Of a DNA stretch of 45,270 nucleotides, positions 9,641 through 19,100 are shown piece by piece. Source of the stretch: Candidatus Tayloriibacteriota bacterium (lineage in GTDB: Bacteria; Patescibacteriota; Minisyncoccia; Phycocordibacterales; PALSA-1337); NCBI GenBank assembly GCA_903893855.1, contig CAITNV010000030.1, positions 1 through 45,270 of the forward strand, in the 5' to 3' direction. Each line of letters starts with the position of its first letter. Position 1 is the stretch's first letter. The notes under the pieces are model-generated. The model made no database searches and was not told the DNA's origin. It worked only from the letters and a program-made list of their open reading frames with translations. Position numbers and translations under genes: made by a program.

Positions 9641-10444
9641 TCACTCTCTGACCAGCTCAACAACCTCGATTTCCTGACCAACAGAAATGATTGGCACAGG
9701 ATGCAGGCTCTTGAGCCGAGGATAGAAATACGTGCCAAAGTAGATTTTTCCGTTTGGGTTACGGAAGTTGGCAAGCGTCTTAAGAACGCCCCTACCACGC
9801 TCACCGGTGTCTGGGTCAACATCGATAATAGAACAACGTGCGGTCAACTTTCGTCGCTCGAACAATGTATCACCAATGCGAAGCACTTTCCACCTGTTTT
9901 CCTCGAACGGCGCATGATCTGACGTTACAATGTTGGGCCGGAAACAATTGCAACTCACTTTCGGCGAACCAGTCCTCTCGCGCTCTTCATTTACATAGTC
10001 AAGGGATGACTGTCCAATGATGTGAATCGACGCTGAATCGTGGCAGGATATGATCATTGGTTCATCAAAATTATCAAGTGCTCGGCGTCGCATTTTCGAA
10101 TCGTGAACTGCAACGAGCCGACAACTGACACCGAGGTATTCGCTAAACCATGCCGAAGCTTCATCACCTTGATCGTCTGCAATGAATGGCATTGTATGAA
10201 CTGTGACCATACGTTGCGAGGATGGAGAAAACTCCATTCTGTGAGTAAATGTAGGCATCCTCGGAGCCTCAATGCTGAGAGCTGACGAAATAACATTTAC
10301 GTCGACGCCAACAAGAGCGAGTTTTGGGTGTGATCGCTGAGAGAGAAATGTTCCTGACACCGATTCAATGAGCATGAGTTGCTGGTGGATCATAGGGCTA
10401 GTTCCCTCACCACGCTCGTGATAACTTATTTTGTTGTACAACAA
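9641..10444 (-). CDS. MOSC-domain protein (YcbX/MARC-like)
   Basis: SCNCFRPNIVTSDHAPFEENRWKVLRIGDTLFERRKLTARCSIIDVDPDTGERG matches the MOSC core; true start may be an internal Met (MIHQQ at 10393). Confidence 0.8.
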   Translation of the reverse strand: MLYNKISYHERGEGTSPMIHQQLMLIESVSGTFLSQRSHPKLALVGVDVNVISSALSIEAPRMPTFTHRMEFSPSSQRMVTVHTMPFIADDQGDEASAWFSEYLGVSCRLVAVHDSKMRRRALDNFDEPMIISCHDSASIHIIGQSSLDYVNEERERTGSPKVSCNCFRPNIVTSDHAPFEENRWKVLRIGDTLFERRKLTARCSIIDVDPDTGERGRGVLKTLANFRNPNGKIYFGTYFYPRLKSLHPVPIISVGQEIEVVELVRE

Positions 10445-10472
10445 TTATATCGTGGTGGTGTTTGTTGTCAAA

Positions 10473-10509
10473 CAAAACAAAACCGCCCTTACTCTTGCGA
10501 GTAGTGGCG
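10473..10509 (-). terminator. Probable terminator downstream of gltX
   Basis: CGCCacTACTC/GAGTAagGGCG-type hairpin followed by TTTTGTTTTG on minus. Confidence 0.6.
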
Positions 10510-10569
10510 ATGGTGTTAATAATGCTATTATATACCTTAGTTTAAATAATGCAAGTCACAGCACTGACA

Positions 10570-12249
10570 TCAGCCCAGATTTGCAACAGAATTAATCCGC
10601 TGCAATACTCGCTCTTTACCCATAACCTTTAACACGTGGAAGAGATTTGGAGTGCGGTTCGTTCCAGTCATTACCAATCTGAGAATCTTCATAAAGCTAG
10701 CGAAATCACCTTTGAAAGCCTCTGGGTTCGCTTTTAATTTAACTTTGTCGGTAGTAAAACCGAGCTGATCTGCAACCGCCTTTATCTCTGGAAGCCAAGC
10801 ATCAATAGAATCAGTTGTATACAGTACATCCGCAGCCATTAGATCGGCCAAATCCTTTGATATGCTGTTGAAAATAGCCTGCAACTTTTCATCAGCAAGC
10901 ACTTGTTTAACTTTATCTGGATTAAACAAAGAGTCGAAAAAATATCCGATACTATCACGCCCAACAGACCAGTTGGCAATATCCTTTCGAGGATTCTCGA
11001 GATCACGCTCAATTGCAAGAACCTTCTCAAGATAAGGTCGTTCACTTGATATCAGATTGGCGAATGGAGCATCGTATCTTGTTGCCCATTTAATCATCCT
11101 ATCTGCCACTTCCTCTGCAGTCATCATGGCAATAATGTCAGAACTAATATCGTCCAGTTTCTTGAGGTCAATCACAGGACCCGGACCACTCTTTTGCAAT
11201 TCATCCAATTGAAAAGGAAAATCCCATACCGATGCTTGACGCTTCGATTGCCACCAAACATCAAAAGAAGGGTTAGCAAGACGATAAATGTATCCGATCA
11301 GAGCATCAGTTGGATACCCGAGTTCAACGTATCGCATAATATCTGCTTCGGGATCTTTTCTCTTGCTTAATTTTCTAACGGTTGTGCCATCTTTTTTATT
11401 AATTGGAGAGAGATGGCCATATTTGGGAATTGGAAAATCAAACGATTCCCATAATTCCAAATGTTTGCCAACAGACGACAACCATTCTCTTCCTCTAATG
11501 ACAAATGTAGTTCTCATGAGATAATCATCGATAATGTGCGCGAGATGATATGTAGGGATTCCATTTGTCTTAAGCAAGACAAAGTCTTCATCGTTTTGTG
11601 GCACTTGAATGTCGCCTAAAAATTCATCTTTAAATGAACGCTTAACATTCTGATCGCCCATTGATTTAAATCTCAATACATATGGAGTATTATTTTTTAG
11701 TTTTTCCTGAATTTTTTCGATTGGGGCGTCGCGCCAAGTAGCGTATTTGCCATAATAACCAGGGCGAACTTTTTCGGCTTCTTGTTGTGAGCGCTGAATA
11801 TCCAATTCTTCTCTGGTCATAAAGCAAGGATATGCTCTTCCGCGTAATACCAGCTCGCGGGCAAAGCTTGCATAAATATCACGTCGCTGTGTCTGCAGAT
11901 ATGGCGCGTATGCACCGAATTGCTTTTCGCCATCGATGAAGCCTTCGTCGAATTTGATTCCGAATTCTTCCATTCCACTCACAATTAAAGCCCGAGCACC
12001 CTGTACTTCGCGATCGGTATCAGTATCTTCAATTCTTAGGTAAAAGACGCCCTTCGAGTCATTAGCGATTCGGCGGTTTATAACGCCCATATAAAGTGCC
12101 CCGATATGCAAGAAACCAGTCGGGCTTGGGCATAATCGTGTGATTTCAGCCGTAGGTGGCAAGTTGCGGGCAGGATATTTGTCAAACCAAAATTGAATTG
12201 GCTTAACGTCGGCACCAAAGAGAAGGGTAGCTAAATCTAAATTATTCAT
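10570..12249 (-). CDS. gltX: Glutamyl-tRNA synthetase
   Basis: RLCPSPTGFLHIGALYMGVI, FYLRIEDTD, KLSKRKDPE motifs. Confidence 0.9.
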   Translation of the reverse strand: MNNLDLATLLFGADVKPIQFWFDKYPARNLPPTAEITRLCPSPTGFLHIGALYMGVINRRIANDSKGVFYLRIEDTDTDREVQGARALIVSGMEEFGIKFDEGFIDGEKQFGAYAPYLQTQRRDIYASFARELVLRGRAYPCFMTREELDIQRSQQEAEKVRPGYYGKYATWRDAPIEKIQEKLKNNTPYVLRFKSMGDQNVKRSFKDEFLGDIQVPQNDEDFVLLKTNGIPTYHLAHIIDDYLMRTTFVIRGREWLSSVGKHLELWESFDFPIPKYGHLSPINKKDGTTVRKLSKRKDPEADIMRYVELGYPTDALIGYIYRLANPSFDVWWQSKRQASVWDFPFQLDELQKSGPGPVIDLKKLDDISSDIIAMMTAEEVADRMIKWATRYDAPFANLISSERPYLEKVLAIERDLENPRKDIANWSVGRDSIGYFFDSLFNPDKVKQVLADEKLQAIFNSISKDLADLMAADVLYTTDSIDAWLPEIKAVADQLGFTTDKVKLKANPEAFKGDFASFMKILRLVMTGTNRTPNLFHVLKVMGKERVLQRINSVANLG

Positions 12250-12299
12250 AATAAAATAACTGTAGCGTTTTTTTGGTCTTTTTACAATGCCGTCTCACA

Positions 12300-12830
12300 T
12301 TAAGCAAGCTTTGCGATAATCAGATCTGCACATTCCTCAGAGCTCAATTTCTCTGAATCGATGACAATTGCTTCCGGTATTGGATTCTCGATATAGAACT
12401 GATCGTTGGGTTCGAAATAGCCGTTCATTTCGGCGATCTTCGCCTCTGGTAGCTCCGACACCTTCATCATTTCTTTGGTTCTTTCATAGACGCGTTGTAG
12501 ACGGACTTCTTTCTGTGCAGTGAGACGGAAAGCGTGGAATTCGGCGCCGTGGGCAACAGCAACTTGTATCAGAGGAAGAATTCCGTCGGTGCTCGTGATC
12601 TGCTCGACGATGACGCTTATTCCATGCTCCAAGTATTTCTCTATCATGACCCACATGACGTCTCGCACAATAGCGAGGGTTTTGTCATTCTCTCGAAAGT
12701 TCGGCACGAGGCGTTTCACATCTGGCAGAGCAATTCGCGCGGTGTCGGGTAGCCACTCATTCACAAGCTTGGAAGTAGTCGTCTTGCCCGAGCCCATTGG
12801 GCCGTCAATGAGGATGAGGAATTTTTTCAT
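12300..12830 (-). CDS. P-loop kinase-like/AAA protein, third gene of the TA-like operon
   Basis: Walker A LIDGPMGSGKTTTSK; 3-nt gap to the upstream gene. Confidence 0.75.
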   Translation of the reverse strand: MKKFLILIDGPMGSGKTTTSKLVNEWLPDTARIALPDVKRLVPNFRENDKTLAIVRDVMWVMIEKYLEHGISVIVEQITSTDGILPLIQVAVAHGAEFHAFRLTAQKEVRLQRVYERTKEMMKVSELPEAKIAEMNGYFEPNDQFYIENPIPEAIVIDSEKLSSEECADLIIAKLA

Positions 12831-12833
12831 GGA

Positions 12834-13190
12834 TTATCTTTTATTTAGGTTACGTGTATTTAAATATTCTCGAATTCTTTCTCTGTCTTCGTTGCCCTTG
12901 TCTCCCTTAAAATAAACCTCAATATATACGAGCTCTATTTTGTTTTTGTGATATGCATAGATAAGACGTATTGAACGTGACCGTAGTGATTCACAGTGAA
13001 CATGAACTTTGACTATTTTAACATCACTTGTGGAATTAATAATAGTAAAGTTCTTACCAATTCCAGTTCCATTTGGTGAAGCCACAATAACCGATGTCAC
13101 ATCGTTAATATCCTCACTCAGAGTTGGATATTTTTTTGAAAGCTTTTGTAGCTCCTTCTTAAATTCTGGAAGTTGGTAAATGGTAACCAT
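12834..13190 (-). CDS. RelE/ParE-like toxin candidate
   Basis: YQLPEFKKELQKLSKKYPTL...SRSIRLIYAYHKNKIELVYIEVYFKGDKGNEDRERIREYL; 2-nt gap to the antitoxin. Confidence 0.7.
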   Translation of the reverse strand: MVTIYQLPEFKKELQKLSKKYPTLSEDINDVTSVIVASPNGTGIGKNFTIINSTSDVKIVKVHVHCESLRSRSIRLIYAYHKNKIELVYIEVYFKGDKGNEDRERIREYLNTRNLNKR

Positions 13191-13192
13191 AA

Positions 13193-13918
13193 TTATTCAG
13201 TGACTGAGGTTTCGTCTGGTCTATAGAAAACATGCCGATAATTAAGAATGTCCATCTTACCTGCTACACGCCATGGAGTGTCGATGTGAGATAGATCGGA
13301 AAGCGCCTTTGCGGTTTTTGAAGCGAGCCGTTCAAGTTCATCATCAATATGCTTGAGCTCTTGAGCATTGAGAGATGAGACTTCGGGCTCGGTAGTTACT
13401 AAATATTTCTTCTGATCATACTGGAAAAACTTACTATGCACCTCAATTAGTTTTCCTTGCGTCTCTAATTCTCGAGTGATTTTCGCAAATGAAACTGGAC
13501 TAGGGCCGTGGGTATTTTTTACATACGTAGCTCCAATAAGGTACTGTTGGTATTTTTCGTAATAATCAAAATCAATGAAATAGAGGAGTTTGTAAATTGC
13601 CGTCTGGCCGATATTGGGACGATTCCCAACCTTGCTCACAATATAAAGTAGGACTTGTCTAAATTTATCGATATTTTCTTTCGGTATTTCTTTGACACGA
13701 ATTGTTTCAACACGAGCGACTATGTCTGCGCTATTTTTCTCAAAAGTATGTAGTGACACATCAAAAAGATTCGCGAGTATAGCCATTTGCTGTTCGGTTG
13801 GCTTCATGTCACCGTCTTCTAATTTAATATATGTAGGACGAGAAATACCCAAACTCTCCGCGACATGAGTCTGAGAAAGGCCTGATAATTTGCGTTTGTT
13901 TTGTATCCAAGTAGACAT
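13193..13918 (-). CDS. HTH (Cro/C1) plus Panacea/DUF4065 antitoxin (PanA-like)
   Basis: N-terminal HTH (KLSGLSQTHVAESLGISRPTYIKLEDG) and C-terminal QTAIYKLLYFIDFDYYEKYQQYLIGATYVKNTHGPSPV. Confidence 0.8.
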   Translation of the reverse strand: MSTWIQNKRKLSGLSQTHVAESLGISRPTYIKLEDGDMKPTEQQMAILANLFDVSLHTFEKNSADIVARVETIRVKEIPKENIDKFRQVLLYIVSKVGNRPNIGQTAIYKLLYFIDFDYYEKYQQYLIGATYVKNTHGPSPVSFAKITRELETQGKLIEVHSKFFQYDQKKYLVTTEPEVSSLNAQELKHIDDELERLASKTAKALSDLSHIDTPWRVAGKMDILNYRHVFYRPDETSVTE

Positions 13919-14085
13919 GCCAGTATGGTAACATAAAGATATCTATTTTACAATTTGACTGTAGGTAATGTAATTTTGTATAGCATTGATACTGAGATTT
14001 GCGCATTTAATTGTATACCAAATCAACGCGAATGGAGCACATCAAGAGACTGTAACGCTTCAATCTATTGAACGGCATATGTAAT

Positions 14086-14889
14086 ATGAAAAATAATCAA
14101 AAGAAAATTACACTCATTATTCTAGCGCTTGGTGCGGCAATTGTGATTGGTGGTGGGTATCTCATGTACAAAAATGAAAAAGTAGAGGCACCTAAATCAG
14201 TTGCTGATACTTCTGTTACTGATACTGCACCAAAAGTTTCAGCTCCTGTAGCTCAAGGAGCAGATATTGCCTGTGTTCCTTACAATAATACAACTAATAA
14301 TTCTCCGAAAATAACTACAAAAAATAGCGTCAGCACATATACAAATTCCGATTATGGCTTTCAAATAGCCTATCCAGACAGCCTCCATGCGACATCGAGT
14401 TTTGTGGGGTCGTATAGTTTGATGAGTGATTGGCGACAAAATAGCCACTACAGTTTTTTTGACTACAATCAAGAACATGCTACATATGGATCATATGTAT
14501 TATTTGGTGAGCCAATTGTTAGTGTTGTGTTTGATAATGCTACCTATATTCCAACCGAATATCCCCATAGTACTTCTACATTACGAGTAGAAGTAAGAAT
14601 TGGCGCAAGTAATAACGCTACAGAGGTAGCTCACTGTCTAGACACTGACACTGAAGTTCTCTCAACTTCAACCGTTACGATAGATGGCGTAACTTTTAAT
14701 AAATATAATTATGGAAGGTCAGAACTTAGTAATCGCACGAAGTTTTCAAGTTACAGAACACTACACAACAATACCTGCTTCGCAATAGAACCAGCGTTTT
14801 CATGGGTGGCTTACGACCCTGCGGTATTGATGAGCAAGGATCAACCTATCGTCGATTCTGTTGTGAATAGTTTTAAGTTCACGAAATAG
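14086..14889 (+). CDS. Membrane-anchored hypothetical protein
   Basis: MKNNQKKITLIILALGAAIVIGGGYLMYK TM anchor then an extracytoplasmic region. Confidence 0.6.
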   Translation: MKNNQKKITLIILALGAAIVIGGGYLMYKNEKVEAPKSVADTSVTDTAPKVSAPVAQGADIACVPYNNTTNNSPKITTKNSVSTYTNSDYGFQIAYPDSLHATSSFVGSYSLMSDWRQNSHYSFFDYNQEHATYGSYVLFGEPIVSVVFDNATYIPTEYPHSTSTLRVEVRIGASNNATEVAHCLDTDTEVLSTSTVTIDGVTFNKYNYGRSELSNRTKFSSYRTLHNNTCFAIEPAFSWVAYDPAVLMSKDQPIVDSVVNSFKFTK

Positions 14890-15070
14890 TAAGAAAGTAA
14901 TCAAATCGGCTATTTACTGCAAGGCGGTCTTGAAAAATGTATTCCTTGACATACCCCACTATAAATGATATGTTATTTTCCAGTTTAAACCGTCTTTATA
15001 AGGCTAAAAAGGGCTTTCCTTGGCGGGATTGCTCATTGAAAACTAATGAAGACTTGGAAAAAGTTAGAAA

Positions 15071-16546
15071 ATGAACAAAATCATTACGGCAATTGCCCTG
15101 TGCGCTCTTAGCGTCGGGCTCTCGGTCAAATCGGTCAAAGGGGCGACGATCAACGTCTTGGGCAGTTCGATCACCAACTACAGCGCGATTGGTGCGAGCA
15201 ATCAAACCATCGGACAGTTCACCACGGATGTTGTTGACGATTCCCTCAACTTCGGCGCAATGACGTTCCACGTCAACACCACGAACCTCATTTCGGCGAT
15301 TTCCATCGTCGACCATAACGGTAACTTGTTCGCGATTTTGGATGGTAATCATCCGGATCAAAGTGACAGTTCTGTATCGTCGTCGTTCACGTTCATCCTT
15401 CCTCCGTCGTATCCCTTGGGCTTTCACACGTATGAGCTTCGAGGTACCCTGTCATCAACGTTCACCAACGGTGAGACATTCTCGATAAGCATCACTCCGG
15501 CGTATGACTTTCAATCGGGACAGACCGATAGCACCGGAGACCGCGTGACTGCCACCCCTGCAACGGTTATCTCATTGGGGACGGTCGTTGCACTGGGGAA
15601 TAAACCGAATGAGTCTTATGTGGACGTCGTATCCCCTGCGCAAGGTGATGTGGTCAACGCTGATACGAACAATACGATCACCGTCGTGATCTACTCTCCG
15701 ACGGCAACGAACCTGTTCGTTGAACTTAATGATCGCTTCATTAGTGGCTGGTTTCAGGATTTCCCTGCAGGCCTATCCACGAATGTGTATGACCTTCCGT
15801 ACCCGTACGATTATGCGGGTAAGCAGTTCAGCATAACGGTTTTGGCTGTTGGTAAGCCCACCGATCAAGGTGGAGGTATCATCATTCGGTCGTTTATTGT
15901 GGCTGCGAAAAGTGGCAATTTCACAATCAATGCGCCAACGATCCCTCGGATCCCCGTAGTGACGACGATTTTGGCTGACTATGTTATGAGAGCGGGACAA
16001 CTCGCTCACATTTCCTGTCAGTGGACAAATGTCTCGGTTGGCGATCCGTGCACCATCGTGCTGGATTGGGCAAGTGGCTATTATGCTGTCCAAGATAAAA
16101 CCAACACATATCAGACTCCTGCACACGGACCATCCAATGTCCGAATTCCGGTCGGAACCTTCCCCACGGTAAGCGGTTCCACCAACTTGACGATCACGAT
16201 TCCGGCCAACATCGAGTTAGGTTCGTATTACGTTAATGCGTTAGATACGGCATACAATATTGGCTACAACAGCGGACCACTTACCCACATCGGCTTGCCA
16301 TATGCTCCGACCAATGCGGTAATCGACAAATTGTATCTCTCGCAACCGTCGTGGACAACAGGATACGCCCTACTTCTTATGGAAGGGTTGCCTGATGTAA
16401 ACTACGACGTCGAAGAATCGACCAACAACGTTAACTGGGCGACGGTGAATACGAGCCCACTTAGCGATCCTTCGGGAAGCTTTTACTTCAAACGTGAGTT
16501 CACGAATGTCGTCAATCGCTTCTACCGAATGAAACAGAACTTTTAA
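15071..16546 (+). CDS. Secreted protein with C-terminal STN/W/RFYR domain
   Basis: Signal peptide MNKIITAIALCALSVGLSVKSVKGA; C-terminus YDVEESTNNVNWATVNTSPLSDPSGSFYFKREFTNVVNRFYRMKQNF. Confidence 0.7.
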   Translation: MNKIITAIALCALSVGLSVKSVKGATINVLGSSITNYSAIGASNQTIGQFTTDVVDDSLNFGAMTFHVNTTNLISAISIVDHNGNLFAILDGNHPDQSDSSVSSSFTFILPPSYPLGFHTYELRGTLSSTFTNGETFSISITPAYDFQSGQTDSTGDRVTATPATVISLGTVVALGNKPNESYVDVVSPAQGDVVNADTNNTITVVIYSPTATNLFVELNDRFISGWFQDFPAGLSTNVYDLPYPYDYAGKQFSITVLAVGKPTDQGGGIIIRSFIVAAKSGNFTINAPTIPRIPVVTTILADYVMRAGQLAHISCQWTNVSVGDPCTIVLDWASGYYAVQDKTNTYQTPAHGPSNVRIPVGTFPTVSGSTNLTITIPANIELGSYYVNALDTAYNIGYNSGPLTHIGLPYAPTNAVIDKLYLSQPSWTTGYALLLMEGLPDVNYDVEESTNNVNWATVNTSPLSDPSGSFYFKREFTNVVNRFYRMKQNF

Positions 16547-16571
16547 TTCGTTTCAATCAACAATCAACAAT

Positions 16572-16604
16572 CCGCAATACCGAAACATGGTATGGCGGGT
16601 TTTT
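16572..16604 (+). terminator. Terminator CCGCaATACC...GGTATgGCGG-TTTTT
   Basis: About 9-bp paired stem with one mismatch plus T-run. Confidence 0.75.
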
Positions 16605-16650
16605 ATATAAAAAAATGAGGCGTCAATTTTCGACGCCCCATAAATCCGAG

Positions 16651-17013
16651 CTACATCCTCATTACACCTCGAACAGTCATCGCCCGCAGCATTGAAGGCA
16701 GATCCGTTGCTCGAGTAAGGTCTTGAGCCAATGCAAAAGGATTGTTTTCTTGTTCCACAAGAGTGACAATTTCCTGAAGAATCGCGGCCGTGGCCTTTCG
16801 CTGATTTTGGGCAGAATTTCCTTTTATCACTACTTCTGCGGCGAATCTGCCGATGAGTTTAACTTGTGCTAAACACTCATCGTACTGGCAAACAGTCTCG
16901 GAATTGACTTCTCGCGCTGTAACAAGCATTCTGAGCCTGCCAAGAATTTCGCTTGCCGTCTGAAGCAGCAGGGTTTCGAACTTTTTATTAAGGTTAACTT
17001 TATGAACATCCAT
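16651..17013 (-). CDS. Hypothetical helical protein
   Basis: 120-aa ORF, no recognised domain. Confidence 0.5.
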   Translation of the reverse strand: MDVHKVNLNKKFETLLLQTASEILGRLRMLVTAREVNSETVCQYDECLAQVKLIGRFAAEVVIKGNSAQNQRKATAAILQEIVTLVEQENNPFALAQDLTRATDLPSMLRAMTVRGVMRM

Positions 17014-17253
17014 TGCAAACTCCTACGTTAAGGGTTTATAAGCTATCAAAAACTCACGGTAAAACCATAGCATGTAGCAATACATAAGTCAATAACTATA
17101 GAAGCAATAATTTGACGTAGCCTATCATATATGTTATAGTAGTACTCTTGTAGTAGTTCCTTGAAATCTCAGTGTTTGCAGGCTATATGGTATGGCCAGC
17201 ATTGAACATTGAATAACAAACTATCCCCTAGGGATAGCGTCAGAAAGAAAATT

Positions 17254-18201
17254 ATGAAAACGACCCTGTTAGGGCTCATCGCCCTTGTCCTGTCGGTACT
17301 GTCTCCGGTTACGAGCTACGCGCAAGCTGATCTCGCAGTGACCGGTGTGCGGTTCAGTCCGAACCCGATCTATGTCGGCGACTGGATCACGACAACGCTC
17401 ACGGTGAGCAATGTCAGTAGTTTCGATTACACCGACCAATTCCTTGTCAACATACAAGGAACATCGGTTGCGGTCTCTTCGCTCGCCGCCGGCGCGGTGA
17501 CGAATGTCACCGTAGTGGATGCGTTTTCACTCGATACGGCCGGCACGATTGAACTGAAATTCGGCATCCAAGCCGACGACGCCGTATATGGCAACAACTG
17601 GATTGGGGCAACCTTGACCACTACGTGGAATCCGGACGAGCCCTATGTCTTGGTAACATCGCCAAACGCCGGAGAGCAGTTAACGGTCGGACAAACGTAC
17701 ACCATTAACACGGTGACGAATCTCCTTCCGGCGGGCACGAGCGTACTTCTCCAGATTGAATACTGGGATGCGAATGGGGATGTTCATGGTGAACCTATGG
17801 TGTATGAGGACGTTATCGGACTCTATGCCGGCGGTCAATACAAGTGGACTGTTCCGGCAAAGTACGCATCCTCGGCATTTAACTCGAACGCATTCGCGAT
17901 CCGAGCGGTGTTAGTCGGGACGAACATCTCGTCGTTTAATCCGCCTCAGGATTACAGTCGAGAATTCAGCATCTTGCCGCAACCGTTTTCGCTCGCAATT
18001 GCGACAAATACCGTGCATGGTTCGCCGATATACGAGCTAAGCGGAATGGCCGGCTACAGTTACAGTATCCAAGCCTCGACGAACTACGTCGACTGGACGA
18101 CCATCCAGACGTTGTTTAACACCAACGGCACGGTGTCGTTCCATGACGAAGGTTTCACCAACTATTCCACGAGATTTTATCGCGGGGTTGGGCATTACTA
18201 A
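17254..18201 (+). CDS. Secreted CARDB-like protein with the same C-terminal STN/W/RFYR domain
   Basis: Signal peptide MKTTLLGLIALVLSVLSPVTSYAQA; CARDB-like ADLAVTGVRFSPNPIYVGDWITTTLTVSN; C-terminus YSIQASTNYVDWTTIQTLFNTNGTVSFHDEGFTNYSTRFYRGVGHY. Confidence 0.7.
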   Translation: MKTTLLGLIALVLSVLSPVTSYAQADLAVTGVRFSPNPIYVGDWITTTLTVSNVSSFDYTDQFLVNIQGTSVAVSSLAAGAVTNVTVVDAFSLDTAGTIELKFGIQADDAVYGNNWIGATLTTTWNPDEPYVLVTSPNAGEQLTVGQTYTINTVTNLLPAGTSVLLQIEYWDANGDVHGEPMVYEDVIGLYAGGQYKWTVPAKYASSAFNSNAFAIRAVLVGTNISSFNPPQDYSREFSILPQPFSLAIATNTVHGSPIYELSGMAGYSYSIQASTNYVDWTTIQTLFNTNGTVSFHDEGFTNYSTRFYRGVGHY

Positions 18202-18222
18202 TCAGTATCATAGATACAGATT

Positions 18223-18250
18223 AAGGGCTTGTTTTAGACAGGCCCTTTTT
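18223..18250 (+). terminator. Terminator AAGGGCTTGT...ACAGGCCCTT-TTT
   Basis: 10-bp stem with one wobble plus T-run. Confidence 0.8.
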
Positions 18251-18275
18251 AATTTCCAAAAAAAACGCACGCAGA

Positions 18276-19022
18276 CTATTTCTGTTCAAAAATAAAACCA
18301 TTCCTGCTCCAAAACCATAATGGTGGATGCATATCGATCGGATCGATGCCGCTTCCCTTCAGAGTTTTACGCCATCTTTCGGATATTTGCTCTTTAGACA
18401 TCTTTTCTGATTCTTGTTGAGTAATTACGGAAAGCTTTATCGAACATTGAGTTATGTGAGTGTCGGGAGCGATATCGATATAATCTCTATTTTTGAGATT
18501 GACCTGTCCGTATGTGCTCAAGATAAATGACCAATAATTAAATATTTTTGGACCGGAAAGATACGGAAATCCTTTTTTAAAATCTACCTGAACAGTCTTT
18601 CTGAGTACGAGAAAGTCATCGTCTGTTGACCCAATAAAATGTTCAAATGTTCCCCAAGTATCATGTATGGTCTTTGCAATCGTTCGCCAAGTGTTGATGT
18701 GTTTATTAGGTTGAAGCGCAAGCTTATGTTTCGTAAGCGCCTTCCGCACATCGACTTCTGATCGTTTAACTACCTCAGATAGGTTGAATACGAAATTAGT
18801 CTCTGAATCGCGAAAAGTCTTGAGTGCTGCTTCCCATAACTTATAGCTGTCGCGTTGATAATTCAAAGCCATCGGTAACGTAAAATATGCCAAGCGTAAT
18901 TCTCTTTCTCTTTCAGAAAATTCAGGATTTGAATCTTCAGGCATTTTTGTCTGGCCAAGTTTTCCAGACTTATACGCTTTAATCAAATTATTACAGGCTT
19001 TGATTATTTCTTTCTGTGGCAT
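18276..19022 (-). CDS. Hypothetical protein
   Basis: 248-aa ORF. Confidence 0.55.
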   Translation of the reverse strand: MPQKEIIKACNNLIKAYKSGKLGQTKMPEDSNPEFSERERELRLAYFTLPMALNYQRDSYKLWEAALKTFRDSETNFVFNLSEVVKRSEVDVRKALTKHKLALQPNKHINTWRTIAKTIHDTWGTFEHFIGSTDDDFLVLRKTVQVDFKKGFPYLSGPKIFNYWSFILSTYGQVNLKNRDYIDIAPDTHITQCSIKLSVITQQESEKMSKEQISERWRKTLKGSGIDPIDMHPPLWFWSRNGFIFEQK

Positions 19023-19070
19023 GTGGAAAGTATAGCAGAGTTAGAGAGCGTGGGCACCACCTTGTCATCT

Positions 19071-19100
19071 GTTAAAAAACTCGGCTACGATAGCCGAGTT
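19071..19100 (-). terminator. Perfect terminator AACTCGGCTA-TCG-TAGCCGAGTT-TTTT overlapping the stop codon of 19099..19482
   Basis: 10-bp perfect stem and minus-strand T-run. Confidence 0.85.
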
